A stretch of DNA of 64,000 bases. Origin: VAXT01 sp963794605 (GTDB lineage Bacteria > Actinomycetota > Thermoleophilia > Gaiellales > Gaiellaceae). The stretch's first letter is position 1. Every line of letters starts with the position of its first letter. The notes beneath the pieces are model-generated. The model did no database searches. It was not told the DNA's origin and saw only the letters and a program-made list of their open reading frames with translations. The stretch spans positions 186,001 to 250,000 of the forward strand of contig CAWCEN010000003.1 of NCBI GenBank assembly GCA_963794605.1, given 5' to 3'. The translations under genes and the position numbers were made by a program. Shown in pieces: positions 1 through 9,056 of this stretch.

Positions 1-1
1 G

Positions 2-1246
2 CCCCGGTCGGCGGTCCTCGTCACCGGCAGCGAGCTGATCCGCGGTAGCCGGCGGGACTCGAACGGGCCCTTCCTGGCCGAGGAGCTGACGCGGTTGGGC
101 CTGGAGCCGTCCTCGATCACGATCGTCGGCGACGACACAACGGAGCTCGAGCCGGCGATCCGCAAGGGGCTCGAGGCCGACCTGCTGGTGCTGTCCGGCG
201 GGCTCGGGCCGACGCACGACGACCGCACCGTCGAGCTGTTCGCGCGCGCGGCCGGGCTCGAGGCCGTCGTCGTGCCGGAGCTGGAGCAGGAGATCGAGGG
301 CGTCTCCAGGCGGATCGCCGACCGGCTGGGCCGGCCGTATGCGGAGTTCGAGGAGGGCGTTCGCAAGCAGGCAACCGTTCCGGCAGGCGGTCGCGTGATC
401 GGGATCGCAGGCACCGCGCCAGGTCTCGTCGTGGAAACGGACGGAGCGGTCGCGGTCGTCCTGCCCGGGCCGCCGCCCGAGCTGCGACGGCTCTGGCGGG
501 CCGCCCTCGAGGACGACGCTGTGCGGGGCTTGCTCCAGCGCGCAGAGGCGCCCGAGCGGCGCGTGCTGCGCGTGTACGGGGTCAGCGAGTCGGCGATCGC
601 GCGTGCGCTCGTCGAGGCGGGAGGCGAGCCCGAGGGCGTGCAGGTGACGATCTGTGCGCACGCGGGAGAGATCTGGGTCGAGCTGTTCGGCGACGGCGAG
701 GAGCTCGCGGAGAGCTTTCGCGGCGCGCTCGGGGCGTCGATCTTCGCCGAGGACGACCGGCCGGTGGAGGAGCTCGTGCTCGACCTGGCGCGTGAGCGAG
801 GGCTTTCGCTGGCCGCCGCGGAGTCGTGCACAGGCGGGCTCGTGGCCGCGCGGCTGACGTCGGTGCCCGGCTCGAGCGAGGTCTTCCGAGGCGGCGTCGT
901 TGCCTACGACAACGGCGTGAAGCACGCGCAGCTCGGCGTGAGCGAGGACACGCTCGCGGAACATGGTGCCGTCTCGGCTGAGACCGCAGCAGAAATGGCG
1001 CTCGGCGTAAGAGGGACGCTCGGCGCAGACGCCGCCGTCTCCGCCACGGGCATCGCGGGTCCGGGCGGCGGAACGCCCGAGAAGCCGGTCGGGCTCGTGT
1101 ACCTCCACGCGTCCGGCCCGGGAGCGGAGCTGGGCCGGGAGCTGAACCTGCCCGGAGACCGCGAGGCCGTGCGCCGCCGCGCGACTGCCGCCGCGCTGCA
1201 TCTCCTTCGTCAGCTCCTGACACAGATCCGCCACAGTCCTGCATGA
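2..1246 (+). CDS. cinA: CinA-family protein, 5' end cut by window edge
   Basis: The reading frame is open from base 2, so the start lies left of the window; 414 residues are visible. The N-terminal half is a MoCF/MoaB-like molybdopterin-binding domain (TGSELIRG near the edge, LSGGLGPTHDD). The C-terminal half is a PncC-type nicotinamide-nucleotide amidohydrolase domain, with AESCTGGLVAARLTS and later SATGIAGPGGGTP. Family members recycle pyridine nucleotides by deamidating NMN. The stop overlaps the thpR start in ATGA, and recA follows, the cinA-recA order common in Gram-positive bacteria. Confidence 0.93.
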   Translation, partial: PRSAVLVTGSELIRGSRRDSNGPFLAEELTRLGLEPSSITIVGDDTTELEPAIRKGLEADLLVLSGGLGPTHDDRTVELFARAAGLEAVVVPELEQEIEGVSRRIADRLGRPYAEFEEGVRKQATVPAGGRVIGIAGTAPGLVVETDGAVAVVLPGPPPELRRLWRAALEDDAVRGLLQRAEAPERRVLRVYGVSESAIARALVEAGGEPEGVQVTICAHAGEIWVELFGDGEELAESFRGALGASIFAEDDRPVEELVLDLARERGLSLAAAESCTGGLVAARLTSVPGSSEVFRGGVVAYDNGVKHAQLGVSEDTLAEHGAVSAETAAEMALGVRGTLGADAAVSATGIAGPGGGTPEKPVGLVYLHASGPGAELGRELNLPGDREAVRRRATAAALHLLRQLLTQIRHSPA

Positions 1247-1803
1247 GCTCGTCCGGTACCGTCGGTGCGGATGACCGTCTACGCCTCTTTCTCGGCTTCA
1301 GCCTGCCCGACGCAGCCGCGCAGGCGGTCGCCGCATGGCAGCGAGAGCAGATGGCCGTTGCGCGCGTTCGGGCCGTCCCCGTCGAGAACCTGCACGTCAC
1401 GATCGCCTTCCTCGGCTCCCGGCCCGCCGGCGAGACGCAGGCGATCGCCGGATCCTTGCGGGAGGCAGTCGAAGGGGTCGCCAGGCCTGTCCTCACGCCG
1501 CTTCGCTACCGCGAGACACGGTCGGTCGGGATGCTCGTCCTGGACGACGAGGAGGGTCGAGCGGCGAGGATCGCCGAGGTGGCCCACCGGCGGCTCGAGC
1601 GGCTCGGCGTCTACGAGCCGGAGGCGCGGAAGTGGCTTCCGCACCTCACCGTCGTCCGCTTTCGCGAGCGTCCTCGGCTCGAGCCCGCGATCCCCGATCT
1701 GGGGCCGGTGACGATGTCCGATGCTGCTGTTTACATGTCCCGACTGCGGCCTGACGGGGCGCAGTACGAAGTGTTGGAGTCAGTTCCGCTAGGAGGTGGA
1801 TGA
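1243..1803 (+). CDS. thpR: RNA 2',3'-cyclic phosphodiesterase (2'-5' RNA ligase family)
   Basis: The 186-residue product carries the two HxT motifs of the 2H phosphoesterase superfamily: HVT in LHVTIAFLG near residue 47 and HLT in LPHLTVVRF near residue 131. Family members hydrolyse 2',3'-cyclic phosphate ends of RNA; the in vivo substrate cannot be told from sequence. The length is normal for ThpR/LigT. The start ATG overlaps the cinA stop (ATGA) and the stop overlaps recA, so the three genes are probably cotranscribed. Confidence 0.88.
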   Translation: MSSSGTVGADDRLRLFLGFSLPDAAAQAVAAWQREQMAVARVRAVPVENLHVTIAFLGSRPAGETQAIAGSLREAVEGVARPVLTPLRYRETRSVGMLVLDDEEGRAARIAEVAHRRLERLGVYEPEARKWLPHLTVVRFRERPRLEPAIPDLGPVTMSDAAVYMSRLRPDGAQYEVLESVPLGGG

Positions 1804-2891
1804 CGTTGGATCGCGAGGAGTCACTCGACGTCGCACTCGGCCAGATCGAGCGCCAGTTCGGCAAGGGCTCGGTCATGCGCATGAACGATGCCGCGCACGT
1901 TTCGACCGGCGCGGTCTCGACGGGATCGCTCACGCTCGACCTCGCCCTCGGAGTGGGCGGACTGCCCCGCGGACGTATCGTCGAGATCTTCGGCCCGGAG
2001 TCGTCCGGGAAGACGACGCTCGTCTACCACGTGATCGCCGAGGCTCAGCGCCGCGGCGGGATCTGCGCTTTCATCGACGCGGAGCACGCGATGGACCCCC
2101 AGTACGCACGCAGGATCGGCGTCAACATCGACGAGCTGCTCGTCTCGCAGCCCGACCACGGCGAGCAGGCGCTCGAGATCGCCGAGCTGCTGATCCGCTC
2201 TGGCGCCCTCGACGTCGTCGCCGTCGACTCGGTCGCGGCCCTGACGCCGAAGGCCGAGATCGAAGGTGAGATGGGCGACAGCCACGTCGGCCTTCAGGCG
2301 AGGCTCATGAGCCAGGCGCTGCGCAAGCTCGCAGGCACACTCAACCGCACCGACACGATCTGCCTCTTCACGAACCAGCTGCGCGAGAAGATCGGCGTCA
2401 TGTTCGGCTCGCCGGAGACGACTCCTGGTGGTCGCGCGCTGAAGTTCTACTCCTCGGTGCGACTGGACATCCGCCGCATCGAGACGCTGAAAGAAGGGGT
2501 CGAGGCGATCGGTAACCGCGTCCGCGTGAAGGTCGTCAAGAACAAGGTCGCGCCGCCGTTCAAGCAGGCCGAGTTCGACATCATCTACGGCTCGGGGATC
2601 TCCTGGGAAGGCACCGTGCTCGAGGCCGGGATCGATCGCAAGGTCGTCCAGAAGTCGGGCTCGTACTTCAGCTTCGACGAGGAGCGGCTCGGGCAGGGAC
2701 GCCAGAACGCCGCTGCCTTCCTGCGCGAGCATCCCGACGCGGCCGAGAAGATCGTCCAGCGGATCCAGGCCGAGCTCGGCGAAGGCGCGCTCGCCTCCGC
2801 GCGGTTGCTTCCGACCGTGGCCGCTGAGAACGGTGCCGCCGGCAAGGAGGAGGCCGAGGCTGCCGTCGAAGAGGTTTCCGCCAAGCGTTAG
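1800..2891 (+). CDS. recA: Recombinase RecA
   Basis: This is full-length RecA (363 residues), the strand-exchange ATPase and LexA co-protease. Walker A GPESSGKT lies at residues 65-72, and the loop region NQLREKIGVMFGSPETTPGG is intact. The C-terminal tail is acidic and alanine/glutamate rich. ATG 1800 overlaps the thpR stop, but the strong ribosome site aggagg at 1791-1796 is only 3 bases away. TTG 1806 (third codon) has ideal spacing and may be the real start. No SOS-box-like palindrome was seen upstream; transcription may enter from cinA. Confidence 0.98.
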   Translation: MTLDREESLDVALGQIERQFGKGSVMRMNDAAHVSTGAVSTGSLTLDLALGVGGLPRGRIVEIFGPESSGKTTLVYHVIAEAQRRGGICAFIDAEHAMDPQYARRIGVNIDELLVSQPDHGEQALEIAELLIRSGALDVVAVDSVAALTPKAEIEGEMGDSHVGLQARLMSQALRKLAGTLNRTDTICLFTNQLREKIGVMFGSPETTPGGRALKFYSSVRLDIRRIETLKEGVEAIGNRVRVKVVKNKVAPPFKQAEFDIIYGSGISWEGTVLEAGIDRKVVQKSGSYFSFDEERLGQGRQNAAAFLREHPDAAEKIVQRIQAELGEGALASARLLPTVAAENGAAGKEEAEAAVEEVSAKR

Positions 2892-3480
2892 CTCGCTCTC
2901 CGCTGCTTCACGCGGACGCGTCGAGGTCGCGCTCGAAGGCGAGCCATGGCGCACCTTGCCCGCCGAGGTCGTCCTGCGCGCCGGGCTCGACGTTGGGGTC
3001 GAGCTCGATCGAGACTGCGCTCGTCGGCTCCGGCGCGAGCTGCGGCGACACGAGGCGATGGAGCGGGCTGCGCGCACGCTCAGGAGCCGCGATCTCTCGA
3101 TTGCTGAGCTCGACATGCGCCTCGACCGGGCCAGAATCGCGCCCGCGGCACGAGCGGAGGCGATCGGGCGGCTGACCGCCGCAGGCGCGGTCGACGACGG
3201 GCGATTCGCGCTGTCGCGAGCACGCGCGCTCGCGGACCGGGGGGCAGGCGACTTCCTCGTGCGGCACGACCTCGAAAAGCGCGGGATCGCGGAGGAGGCG
3301 GTCGCGGCCGCTATCGCGTCGCTCGAGCCGGAACGTGTCCGGGCTGCGCGGATCTGCGCCCGCCGAGGGACAGGCCCGAAGACCGTCCGCTTTCTAGCGC
3401 GGAAAGGCTTCTCCGAGGACACGATCGAGAGCTCGTGTGCGGAAGAAATTGCAGAGCACGACCCTCCGGTTGTACGATGA
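2833..3480 (+). CDS. recX: Regulatory protein RecX
   Basis: RecX binds RecA filaments and inhibits them. The three-helix repeats are visible: RTLRSRDLSIAELDMRL, then a segment around VDDGRFALSRARAL, then VRAARICARRGTGPKTVRFL. The N-terminal part resembling the family begins at about residue 19. The only usual start codon in frame ahead of it is GTG 2833, which overlaps recA by 59 bases, so the true start is uncertain. Position directly after recA is the classical arrangement. Confidence 0.85.
   Translation: MPPARRRPRLPSKRFPPSVSSLSAASRGRVEVALEGEPWRTLPAEVVLRAGLDVGVELDRDCARRLRRELRRHEAMERAARTLRSRDLSIAELDMRLDRARIAPAARAEAIGRLTAAGAVDDGRFALSRARALADRGAGDFLVRHDLEKRGIAEEAVAAAIASLEPERVRAARICARRGTGPKTVRFLARKGFSEDTIESSCAEEIAEHDPPVVR
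3449..3478 (+). promoter_or_regulatory. Candidate promoter for rny
   Basis: TTGCAG (3449-3454) and TACGAT (3473-3478) are separated by 18 bases at the end of recX. This would give a leader of about 200 bases before rny. TACGAT is also the -10 hexamer inferred upstream of miaB. Support is by pattern only. Confidence 0.35.
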
Positions 3481-3688
3481 GAGCACAACAACACGAAGTT
3501 TTGCCTGCACACGCGCAGTTTCCGAATAGTTCGACCTAGCAAGACCACGAGCAAAGCACCTTGATTCCACGAAGAGACGCCACTGAGAGGGGCTCCGCCG
3601 GGACCGGCTGAGCCCAGTTTCACGCGGTCCGCTCGGGCCGCACCATTTCGGAGATTGAGCCGCGCGGGCTCCGACCCGAGGAGCGCCC

Positions 3689-5188
3689 ATGCTCGTTCTT
3701 GCGGCAATTCTGATCAGCGTCCTGATCACAGGCGTGGTCGTCGTGTTCGGGCTGCAGCTGTTTGGCGGCACGAGCGTCGCCGAGGCGCGCCGTGAGGCCG
3801 AGACGATCAGGCGTGAAGCGAAGATCGAGGCCCGCGAGGACGCCGTCCGCGTCCGGAGCGAGGTCGAGCGCGAGGTTGCCGAGCAGCGGTCGCGGATCAC
3901 GAAGATCGAGGAGCGCGTGCTGGCGCGGGAAGACGAGGTTGAGCACCGCCAGAAGGAGATTTCACGCCGCGAGCAGGGCGTCGCGGACCGCGAAGTGCAC
4001 GTCAAGGAGCTCCAGGACGACCTCAAGGAAGCGAAGCAGCGTGAGCTCACGGAGCTAGAGCGTGTCGCCGGCATGACCGTGAACGAGGCCAAGGCGCGGC
4101 TCCTCGAGCAATCCGAGGAGCTCGTCCGTCATGACCTTGCGCGACGTGTCCGCCAGCTCGACGAGGAGGCGCAGTCCGAGGCGAAGCGGCGCGCCCGGAA
4201 CCTCGTCGCGGATGCGCTCCAGCGCGTCGCGGCCAGCCACGCCACGGAGACGACCTCGTCGCTGATCGAGCTCCCATCCGATGACATGAAGGGCCGGATC
4301 ATCGGCCGTGAGGGACGGAACATCCGCACGCTCGAGCACCTGACCGGGGTCGACGTGATCGTCGACGACACGCCCCAGGCGGTCGTCCTCTCCTCCTTCG
4401 ACCCGATTCGCCGCGAGGTCGCGAAGATCACGCTGCTGAAGCTCGTCGAGGACGGCCGGATCCAGCCGGCCCGCATCGAGGAGATGTACTACCAGTCGAA
4501 GGCCGAGATCGAGGAGCACATCCTCCAAGCCGGCGAGCAGGCGGTCTTCGAGGCCAATTGCGGTGAGTTTCACGAGGAGATCGTCAAGCTGCTCGGCCGC
4601 CTCAACTTCCGGACGAGCTACGGGCAGAACGTCCTCAAGCACACCCTCGAGGTCGTGCACCTGGCCGGGCTGATGGCGACCGAGCTCGACGCGAACGTCA
4701 AGACCGCGAAGCGCGCCGCGGTCATGCACGACGTTGGCAAAGCCGTCACGCACGAGGTCGAGGGCTCGCACGCGCAGATCTCGGCACAGTACGCGCGGCG
4801 CTACGGCGAGTCGCCGGGCGTCATCCACGCCGTCGAGGCGCACCACTACGAGGTGCAACCGCAAACCGTCGAGGCGGTGCTCCTGATCGCGGCCGACGCC
4901 ATCTCCGGCGCGCGCCCCGGAGCGCGCGGGGACAGCCTCGAGAACTACATCAAGCGGCTCGAAGCGCTCGAGGGCCTCGCCATGAAGCGAAACGGCGTCG
5001 AGAAGGTCTACGCGCTCCAGGCCGGGCGTGAGATCCGCGTCATCGTCAAGCCCGGCGAGATCGACGACGACCAGGCGGCGCTGCTGTCGCACGAGATCGC
5101 GCGCGAGATCGAGCACGAGCTCGAGTACCCGGGCCAGATCAAGGTCACCGTAATTCGCGAATCACGCAACGTCGAATTCGCCAAGTAG
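3689..5188 (+). CDS. rny: Ribonuclease Y
   Basis: RNase Y is a membrane-anchored endoribonuclease that starts mRNA decay. Domains in order are an N-terminal transmembrane helix (residues 2-24), a long charged coiled coil (about 28-190), a KH domain containing GRIIGREGRNIRTLE (near 205-215), and an HD domain with MHDVGK near residue 348. The length of 499 residues fits the family. A 208-base gap separates it from recX, so it probably has its own promoter, and two strong hairpins follow. Confidence 0.97.
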   Translation: MLVLAAILISVLITGVVVVFGLQLFGGTSVAEARREAETIRREAKIEAREDAVRVRSEVEREVAEQRSRITKIEERVLAREDEVEHRQKEISRREQGVADREVHVKELQDDLKEAKQRELTELERVAGMTVNEAKARLLEQSEELVRHDLARRVRQLDEEAQSEAKRRARNLVADALQRVAASHATETTSSLIELPSDDMKGRIIGREGRNIRTLEHLTGVDVIVDDTPQAVVLSSFDPIRREVAKITLLKLVEDGRIQPARIEEMYYQSKAEIEEHILQAGEQAVFEANCGEFHEEIVKLLGRLNFRTSYGQNVLKHTLEVVHLAGLMATELDANVKTAKRAAVMHDVGKAVTHEVEGSHAQISAQYARRYGESPGVIHAVEAHHYEVQPQTVEAVLLIAADAISGARPGARGDSLENYIKRLEALEGLAMKRNGVEKVYALQAGREIRVIVKPGEIDDDQAALLSHEIAREIEHELEYPGQIKVTVIRESRNVEFAK

Positions 5189-5198
5189 CGAATTCGAC
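5171..5198 (+). terminator. Hairpin spanning the rny stop codon
   Basis: A perfect 11-bp inverted repeat, gtcgaattcgc / gcgaattcgac, with a 6-base loop holds the rny stop codon at its edge. It is followed 6 bases later by a second hairpin. Together they may protect or terminate the rny transcript. Confidence 0.5.
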
Positions 5199-5204
5199 TC
5201 GCTT

Positions 5205-5231
5205 CACGAGGGAACCCCTGGTTCCCTCGTG
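5205..5231 (+). terminator. Strong hairpin after rny
   Basis: A perfect 12-bp stem, cacgagggaacc / ggttccctcgtg, has a 3-base loop. The tail is pyrimidine rich (ctccctcctt) rather than a clean T run, so this is a terminator-like hairpin typical of GC-rich genomes. Confidence 0.65.
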
Positions 5232-5327
5232 AGCTCCCTCCTTGCATTCGTGCGTGCACTTCGACGGTTCCAGGAGCCGGCGAGGGTCGTCGGAGTTCGC
5301 TTGTCGCCTCTCCGAGGTGAGCCTCCC

Positions 5328-5344
5328 GCCGGGCAAAGCCCGGC
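5328..5344. repeat. Short palindrome gccgggc-aaa-gcccggc
   Basis: A 7-bp stem with an AAA loop lies in the intergenic gap before the M28 peptidase. A near copy (gacgggc-aaa-gcccgtc) sits at 24643-24659, so this may be a small dispersed palindrome family. Confidence 0.4.
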
Positions 5345-5441
5345 TCCGGCGGCAGTTCGACGTCGCTCTCGGACTGTTTAACGACGATTCGGCCGCTCAT
5401 TTGGAAGACTCCGGGCCGTAGGCAACCAAAGGGGGGAAACC

Positions 5442-6894
5442 TTGAAGCGTCTACTCCCGGCCGTCGCGGCGGTTGTGTTCCTCGCTGCGTCGGCCCCCGC
5501 TGCGGCTTCCGTCGACACCTCCAGGCTTCGCGCCGACGTGAGGGTCGACAGGATCATGCACCACCTGGCGAAGCTCCAGCAGATCGCGGATCAGAACGGC
5601 GGCACGCGCGCCTCGGGCCTGCCCGGTTTCGCGGGATCTGAGCAGTACGTCGCGGGCTTGCTCGAGGATCAGGGCTACGACGTCACGGTCCAGCCCTTCC
5701 AGTTCGCGTTCTTCCGCGAGGTGGCGACGCCGACCTTCGAGCGAATCTCGCCCCAGCCGCGGGTCTTTGCGCCGGACGTCGACTTCTTCACGATGACGTA
5801 CTCGGGGTCGGGGAACACGATGACCGCCCCCATCGTCCCCGTCGACACGACCGGGCAGCCGGGCGCGAACACGAGCGGCTGCGAGACCGCTGATTTCAAC
5901 GGCTTCCCATCGGGCGCGATCGCGTTGATGCAGCGCGGCGCGTGCACCTTCGCCACGAAGGCGCAGAACGCACGGGCCGCGGGCGCAAGCGCCGCCGTCA
6001 TCTTCAATACGGGTGGCGGGCAACGACGCGGCGTTCCAGGGAACTCTCGGAGCACCAGGCCTCACGATCCCCGCGATAGGGACGAGCTTTCAGACCGGGC
6101 AGGAGTTCTACAACCTCAGCCTCCTCGGGCCGGTCATGGCGCATGTCCAGACCTCGACGGAGTCCGACATCCGGACGACGAGCAACGTGATCGCGGAGAC
6201 GCCCGGCGGCAATCCGAACAAGATCGTGGTGGCGGGCGCGCACCTCGACTCCGTGACGCGTGGACCCGGCATCGTCGACAACGGCAGCGGCGTCGGCTCG
6301 CTGCTCGAGATCGCGAAGCAGCTCCACAAGTCGGCGAAGATCAACAAGACCGGGCCGCCGGACGGCCTCATCAACAAGGTCCGCTTCGCCTTCTGGGGAT
6401 CCGAGGAGAACGGCCTCAACGGCTCCGCCTTCTACGTGAGCCAGCTCTCTCCGCAGGAGCGGGCCAAGATCACGATCAACATCAACTCGGACATGCTCGC
6501 GTCCTCGAACGGCGTCTACTTCGTCCAGGACGGAGACGGCGCCCATATCAGCCCACCAGGGCTCGTTCAGCCCGGCCGCTCGGTCGAGCTCGAGCACGTC
6601 CTGGTCGACTACTTCACCTCTCAAGACCTTCCCTGGGTGTACCGGCCCTACGACGGGCGCTCGGACTACATGTCGTTCGTCAACGCAGGCATCGGCGCCG
6701 GCGGCCTCACGACCGGCTCCGACCAGGTGAAGACTCCCGAGCAGGTGGCGCTCTTCGGCGGAATCGCCGGCCAGATCATGCACCCCTGCTACCACACGGC
6801 GTGCGACCGCCTGGACACCGTGAACGTCCGCTTCCTCGACGATCTATCGGATGCGTACGCGCACGCGATTCTGACCTTCGCCCAAACGCCCTAG
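5442..6894 (+). pseudogene. Secreted M28-family metallopeptidase, one-base frameshift
   Basis: The gene starts at TTG 5442 with a signal peptide (residues 1-22, AASAPAAAS). Next come a PA-domain region (SGAIALMQRGACTFATKAQ) and a zinc M28 domain: GAHLDSV, GIVDNGSGVGSLLE, FWGSEENGLNGS, NINSDMLAS and ACDRLD. The first part is in one frame up to about 6012 (AVIFNTG). The rest continues from about 6013 in the next frame (VAGNDAAFQGTLG). One missing base in the G-rich run acgggtgg explains it. All zinc-site motifs survive, so this may be a sequencing error or a recent mutation. Confidence 0.8.
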
Positions 6895-6910
6895 GCAAAC
6901 CCGAGCCAGC

Positions 6911-6937
6911 GAGGGGCGGTGCCTGGCGCCGCCCCTC
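6911..6937 (+). terminator. Hairpin between the M28 gene and the methyltransferase
   Basis: Arms gaggggcgg (6911-6919) and ccgcccctc (6929-6937) pair perfectly over 9 bp with a 9-base loop, just after the peptidase stop. There is no T run. Confidence 0.5.
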
Positions 6938-6943
6938 GTCCGC

Positions 6944-6949
6944 TACGTT
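6944..6949 (+). promoter_or_regulatory. -10 hexamer TACGTT for a leaderless transcript
   Basis: TACGTT ends 7 bases before GTG 6957, and no Shine-Dalgarno sequence precedes that GTG. The spacing places transcription initiation at or next to the start codon. Confidence 0.45.
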
Positions 6950-6956
6950 GCGCGTT

Positions 6957-7722
6957 GTGAAGGGGTACCACGTGCCCACGGCCGACGAGCCGAGGCTCTA
7001 CCGCGACCTCGCGCCCTGGTTCCACCTGCTCACCGCACCGGCGAGCTACGTCGAGGAGGCCGAGCTCTACGGGAACCTGCTCGCCGGGAAGGCCGACGGC
7101 CCGGTCTCGACGGTGCTCGAGCTGGGGAGTGGAGGAGGGAACAACGCGTCGCATCTGAAGGCGCGATTCGAGCTCACGCTCGTCGACCGCTCACCTGAGA
7201 TGCTCGAGCTGAGCCGAGCGATCAACCCGGAGCTCGAGCACGTCGAGGGCGACATGAGATCGGTTCGGCTCGGACGCACCTTCGACGGACGTGTTCGTCC
7301 ACGACGCGATCGCGTACATCCTCACCGAGCAGGATCTCGAGGCCGTCTTCGAGACCGCAGCCGTCCACTGCCGGCCGGGTGGGAGCGCGGTCCTCGTCCC
7401 CGACTACGTCCGGGAGACCTTCGCACCCCGTACGGAGCACGGCGGCCATGACTCAGAGGACGGGGAGCGGGGGCTCCGGTACCTCCAGTGGGCCCGCGCC
7501 GATCCGTCGCAGCCGACGCGGCACATCGTCGACTTCGCGTACCTGATCCGCGAGGGGGAGGACGTGCGCGTCGAACAGGACCGCCACGTCTGCGGCCTGT
7601 TCCCCCGAGAGACGTGGCTTCGAGGGCTGGACGCGGCGGGGTTCGACGTCGAGGTCGTCGAGCCACGCTTCGAGGACGAGCCGGCTGGCCAGGTCGTCTT
7701 CGCCTGCCGACGCCGCGTCTGA
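6957..7722 (+). pseudogene. Class I SAM-dependent methyltransferase, one-base frameshift
   Basis: The N-terminal part (GTG 6957) carries the SAM-binding motif VLELGSGGGNNASHL and the acidic strand LVDRSPEMLEL. At 7287-7288 an extra G shifts the frame. Removing it restores FDDVFVHDAIAY, and the second frame then runs to the stop at 7722. The substrate is unknown. All motifs are present once the frame is repaired, so an assembly error is as likely as real decay. Confidence 0.72.
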
Positions 7723-7729
7723 GGCGGGC

Positions 7730-7735
7730 TACGAT
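7730..7735 (+). promoter_or_regulatory. -10 hexamer TACGAT for leaderless miaB
   Basis: TACGAT ends 7 bases before GTG 7743, with no ribosome-binding site in between. The start region also repeats the beginning of the upstream methyltransferase gene (gtgaag-n-ggtaccacgt). Confidence 0.5.
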
Positions 7736-7742
7736 TCCGGCC

Positions 7743-9056
7743 GTGAAGCGGTACCACGTCACGACGTTCGGGTGCCAGATGAACGCGCACGACTCCGAGC
7801 GGATCAAGGGCATGCTCGAGGAGCTCGGACTGGGGGAGGCCGTCTCCCAGGAAGAAGCGGACGTCCTCGTCTTCAACACGTGCACGATCCGCGAGAAGCC
7901 CGACCAGCGGTTCGCCGCGCACCTCGGCAACGCGAGAATGCTCAAGGTCGCCGACCCGCAGAAGGTGATCGCTGTCGGCGGCTGTTACGCCGAGGCGCAG
8001 CGTGAGCGGCTCTTCGACCTCTACCCGTTCGTCGACGTCGCGTTCGGGCCCGGCACGATCCCGCACCTCGCCGAGTGGCTCGGCGCCGGGGGCGAGGCGC
8101 CGCGCGGGCGGTTCGGGATCGCCGAGGAGCGCGAATTCGCAGGCACGCTGCCGATGCACCGCGAGCGCCGCTTCCAGGCCTGGGTGCAGGTCTCGATGGG
8201 CTGCAACTCGGTGTGCTCGTACTGCATCGTGCCGTCGGTGCGCGGCCGCGAGGTGAGCCGGCGACCCGGCGAGATCCTGGCCGAGGTGACGCGCCTCGCG
8301 CACGAAGGCGTCCGCGAGGTGACCCTGCTCGGGCAGAACGTGAACTCCTACGGCCGCGACGTCGGGAGCAGCTTTGCAGAGCTCCTGCGCGCCGTGGACG
8401 CCGTCGACTGCGTCGAGCGGATCCGTTTTACGAGCCCGCACCCGAAGGACTTCCGTCGCGACGTGATCTCGGCGATGGCCGAATGCGATGCGGTCTGCGA
8501 GCACGCGCACCTCCCGCTCCAGTCTGGCTCGACGCGCGTCCTCAAGGCGATGCGGCGCACGTACGGCCGGGAGCGCTACCTGCGCCTCGTCGACGAACTC
8601 CGAGCCGCGATCCCCGATCTCGCGCTGACGACCGACATCATCGTCGGCTTCCCGGGCGAGACCGAACGCGATTTCGCGGAGACGCTCGAGGTGGTGGAAG
8701 AGGTCGGCTACGACGGCGCGTTCACGTTCGTTTACTCGCCACGACAGGGAACCGAGGCCGCAACCATGGACGACCAGGTGCCCGACGAGCTGAAGAAGCA
8801 GCGCATCGAGCGGCTCGTCGAGCTGGTTCAGCAGGTCGCCGGTTCGCGCAACCGAGAGCGGGTGGGCCGCGTCGAGGAAGTGCTCGTCGAGGGACCGAGT
8901 CGCACGGACGCCTCGCTCCTGCGCGGGCGCACACGACGCAACACCACGGTCAACTTCGCGGGGACGAGCGTGCCCGGCTCCCTCGTCCAGGTCCGCATCG
9001 ACGACGCCACCTCGACCACGCTCAAGGGCGAAGAGCTCGCAGCCGTTGCAGCGTAG
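7743..9056 (+). CDS. miaB: tRNA-2-methylthio-N6-dimethylallyladenosine synthase
   Basis: MiaB is a radical-SAM enzyme that adds the methylthio group to i6A37 in tRNA. The N-terminal UPF0004 domain holds three cluster cysteines (FGCQMNAHDS, FNTCTIREKP, GGCYAEAQ). The radical-SAM site is CNSVCSYC, and a TRAM domain closes the protein. GTG 7743 gives 437 residues, the usual length. MiaA, which makes the i6A substrate, is encoded two genes downstream, so the modification pathway is clustered. Confidence 0.97.
   Translation: MKRYHVTTFGCQMNAHDSERIKGMLEELGLGEAVSQEEADVLVFNTCTIREKPDQRFAAHLGNARMLKVADPQKVIAVGGCYAEAQRERLFDLYPFVDVAFGPGTIPHLAEWLGAGGEAPRGRFGIAEEREFAGTLPMHRERRFQAWVQVSMGCNSVCSYCIVPSVRGREVSRRPGEILAEVTRLAHEGVREVTLLGQNVNSYGRDVGSSFAELLRAVDAVDCVERIRFTSPHPKDFRRDVISAMAECDAVCEHAHLPLQSGSTRVLKAMRRTYGRERYLRLVDELRAAIPDLALTTDIIVGFPGETERDFAETLEVVEEVGYDGAFTFVYSPRQGTEAATMDDQVPDELKKQRIERLVELVQQVAGSRNRERVGRVEEVLVEGPSRTDASLLRGRTRRNTTVNFAGTSVPGSLVQVRIDDATSTTLKGEELAAVAA

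Noticed and set aside
582..1496. Long reverse open frame antisense to cinA and thpR
   Set aside because: Arginine- and serine-rich translation typical of the antisense of GC-rich genes; the forward frame has clear family motifs.
1700..1800. SOS box upstream of recA
   Set aside because: No GAAC-N4-GTTC-type palindrome was found before recA or cinA.
1821..3707. Long reverse open frame across recA and recX
   Set aside because: Shadow of two well-supported forward genes.
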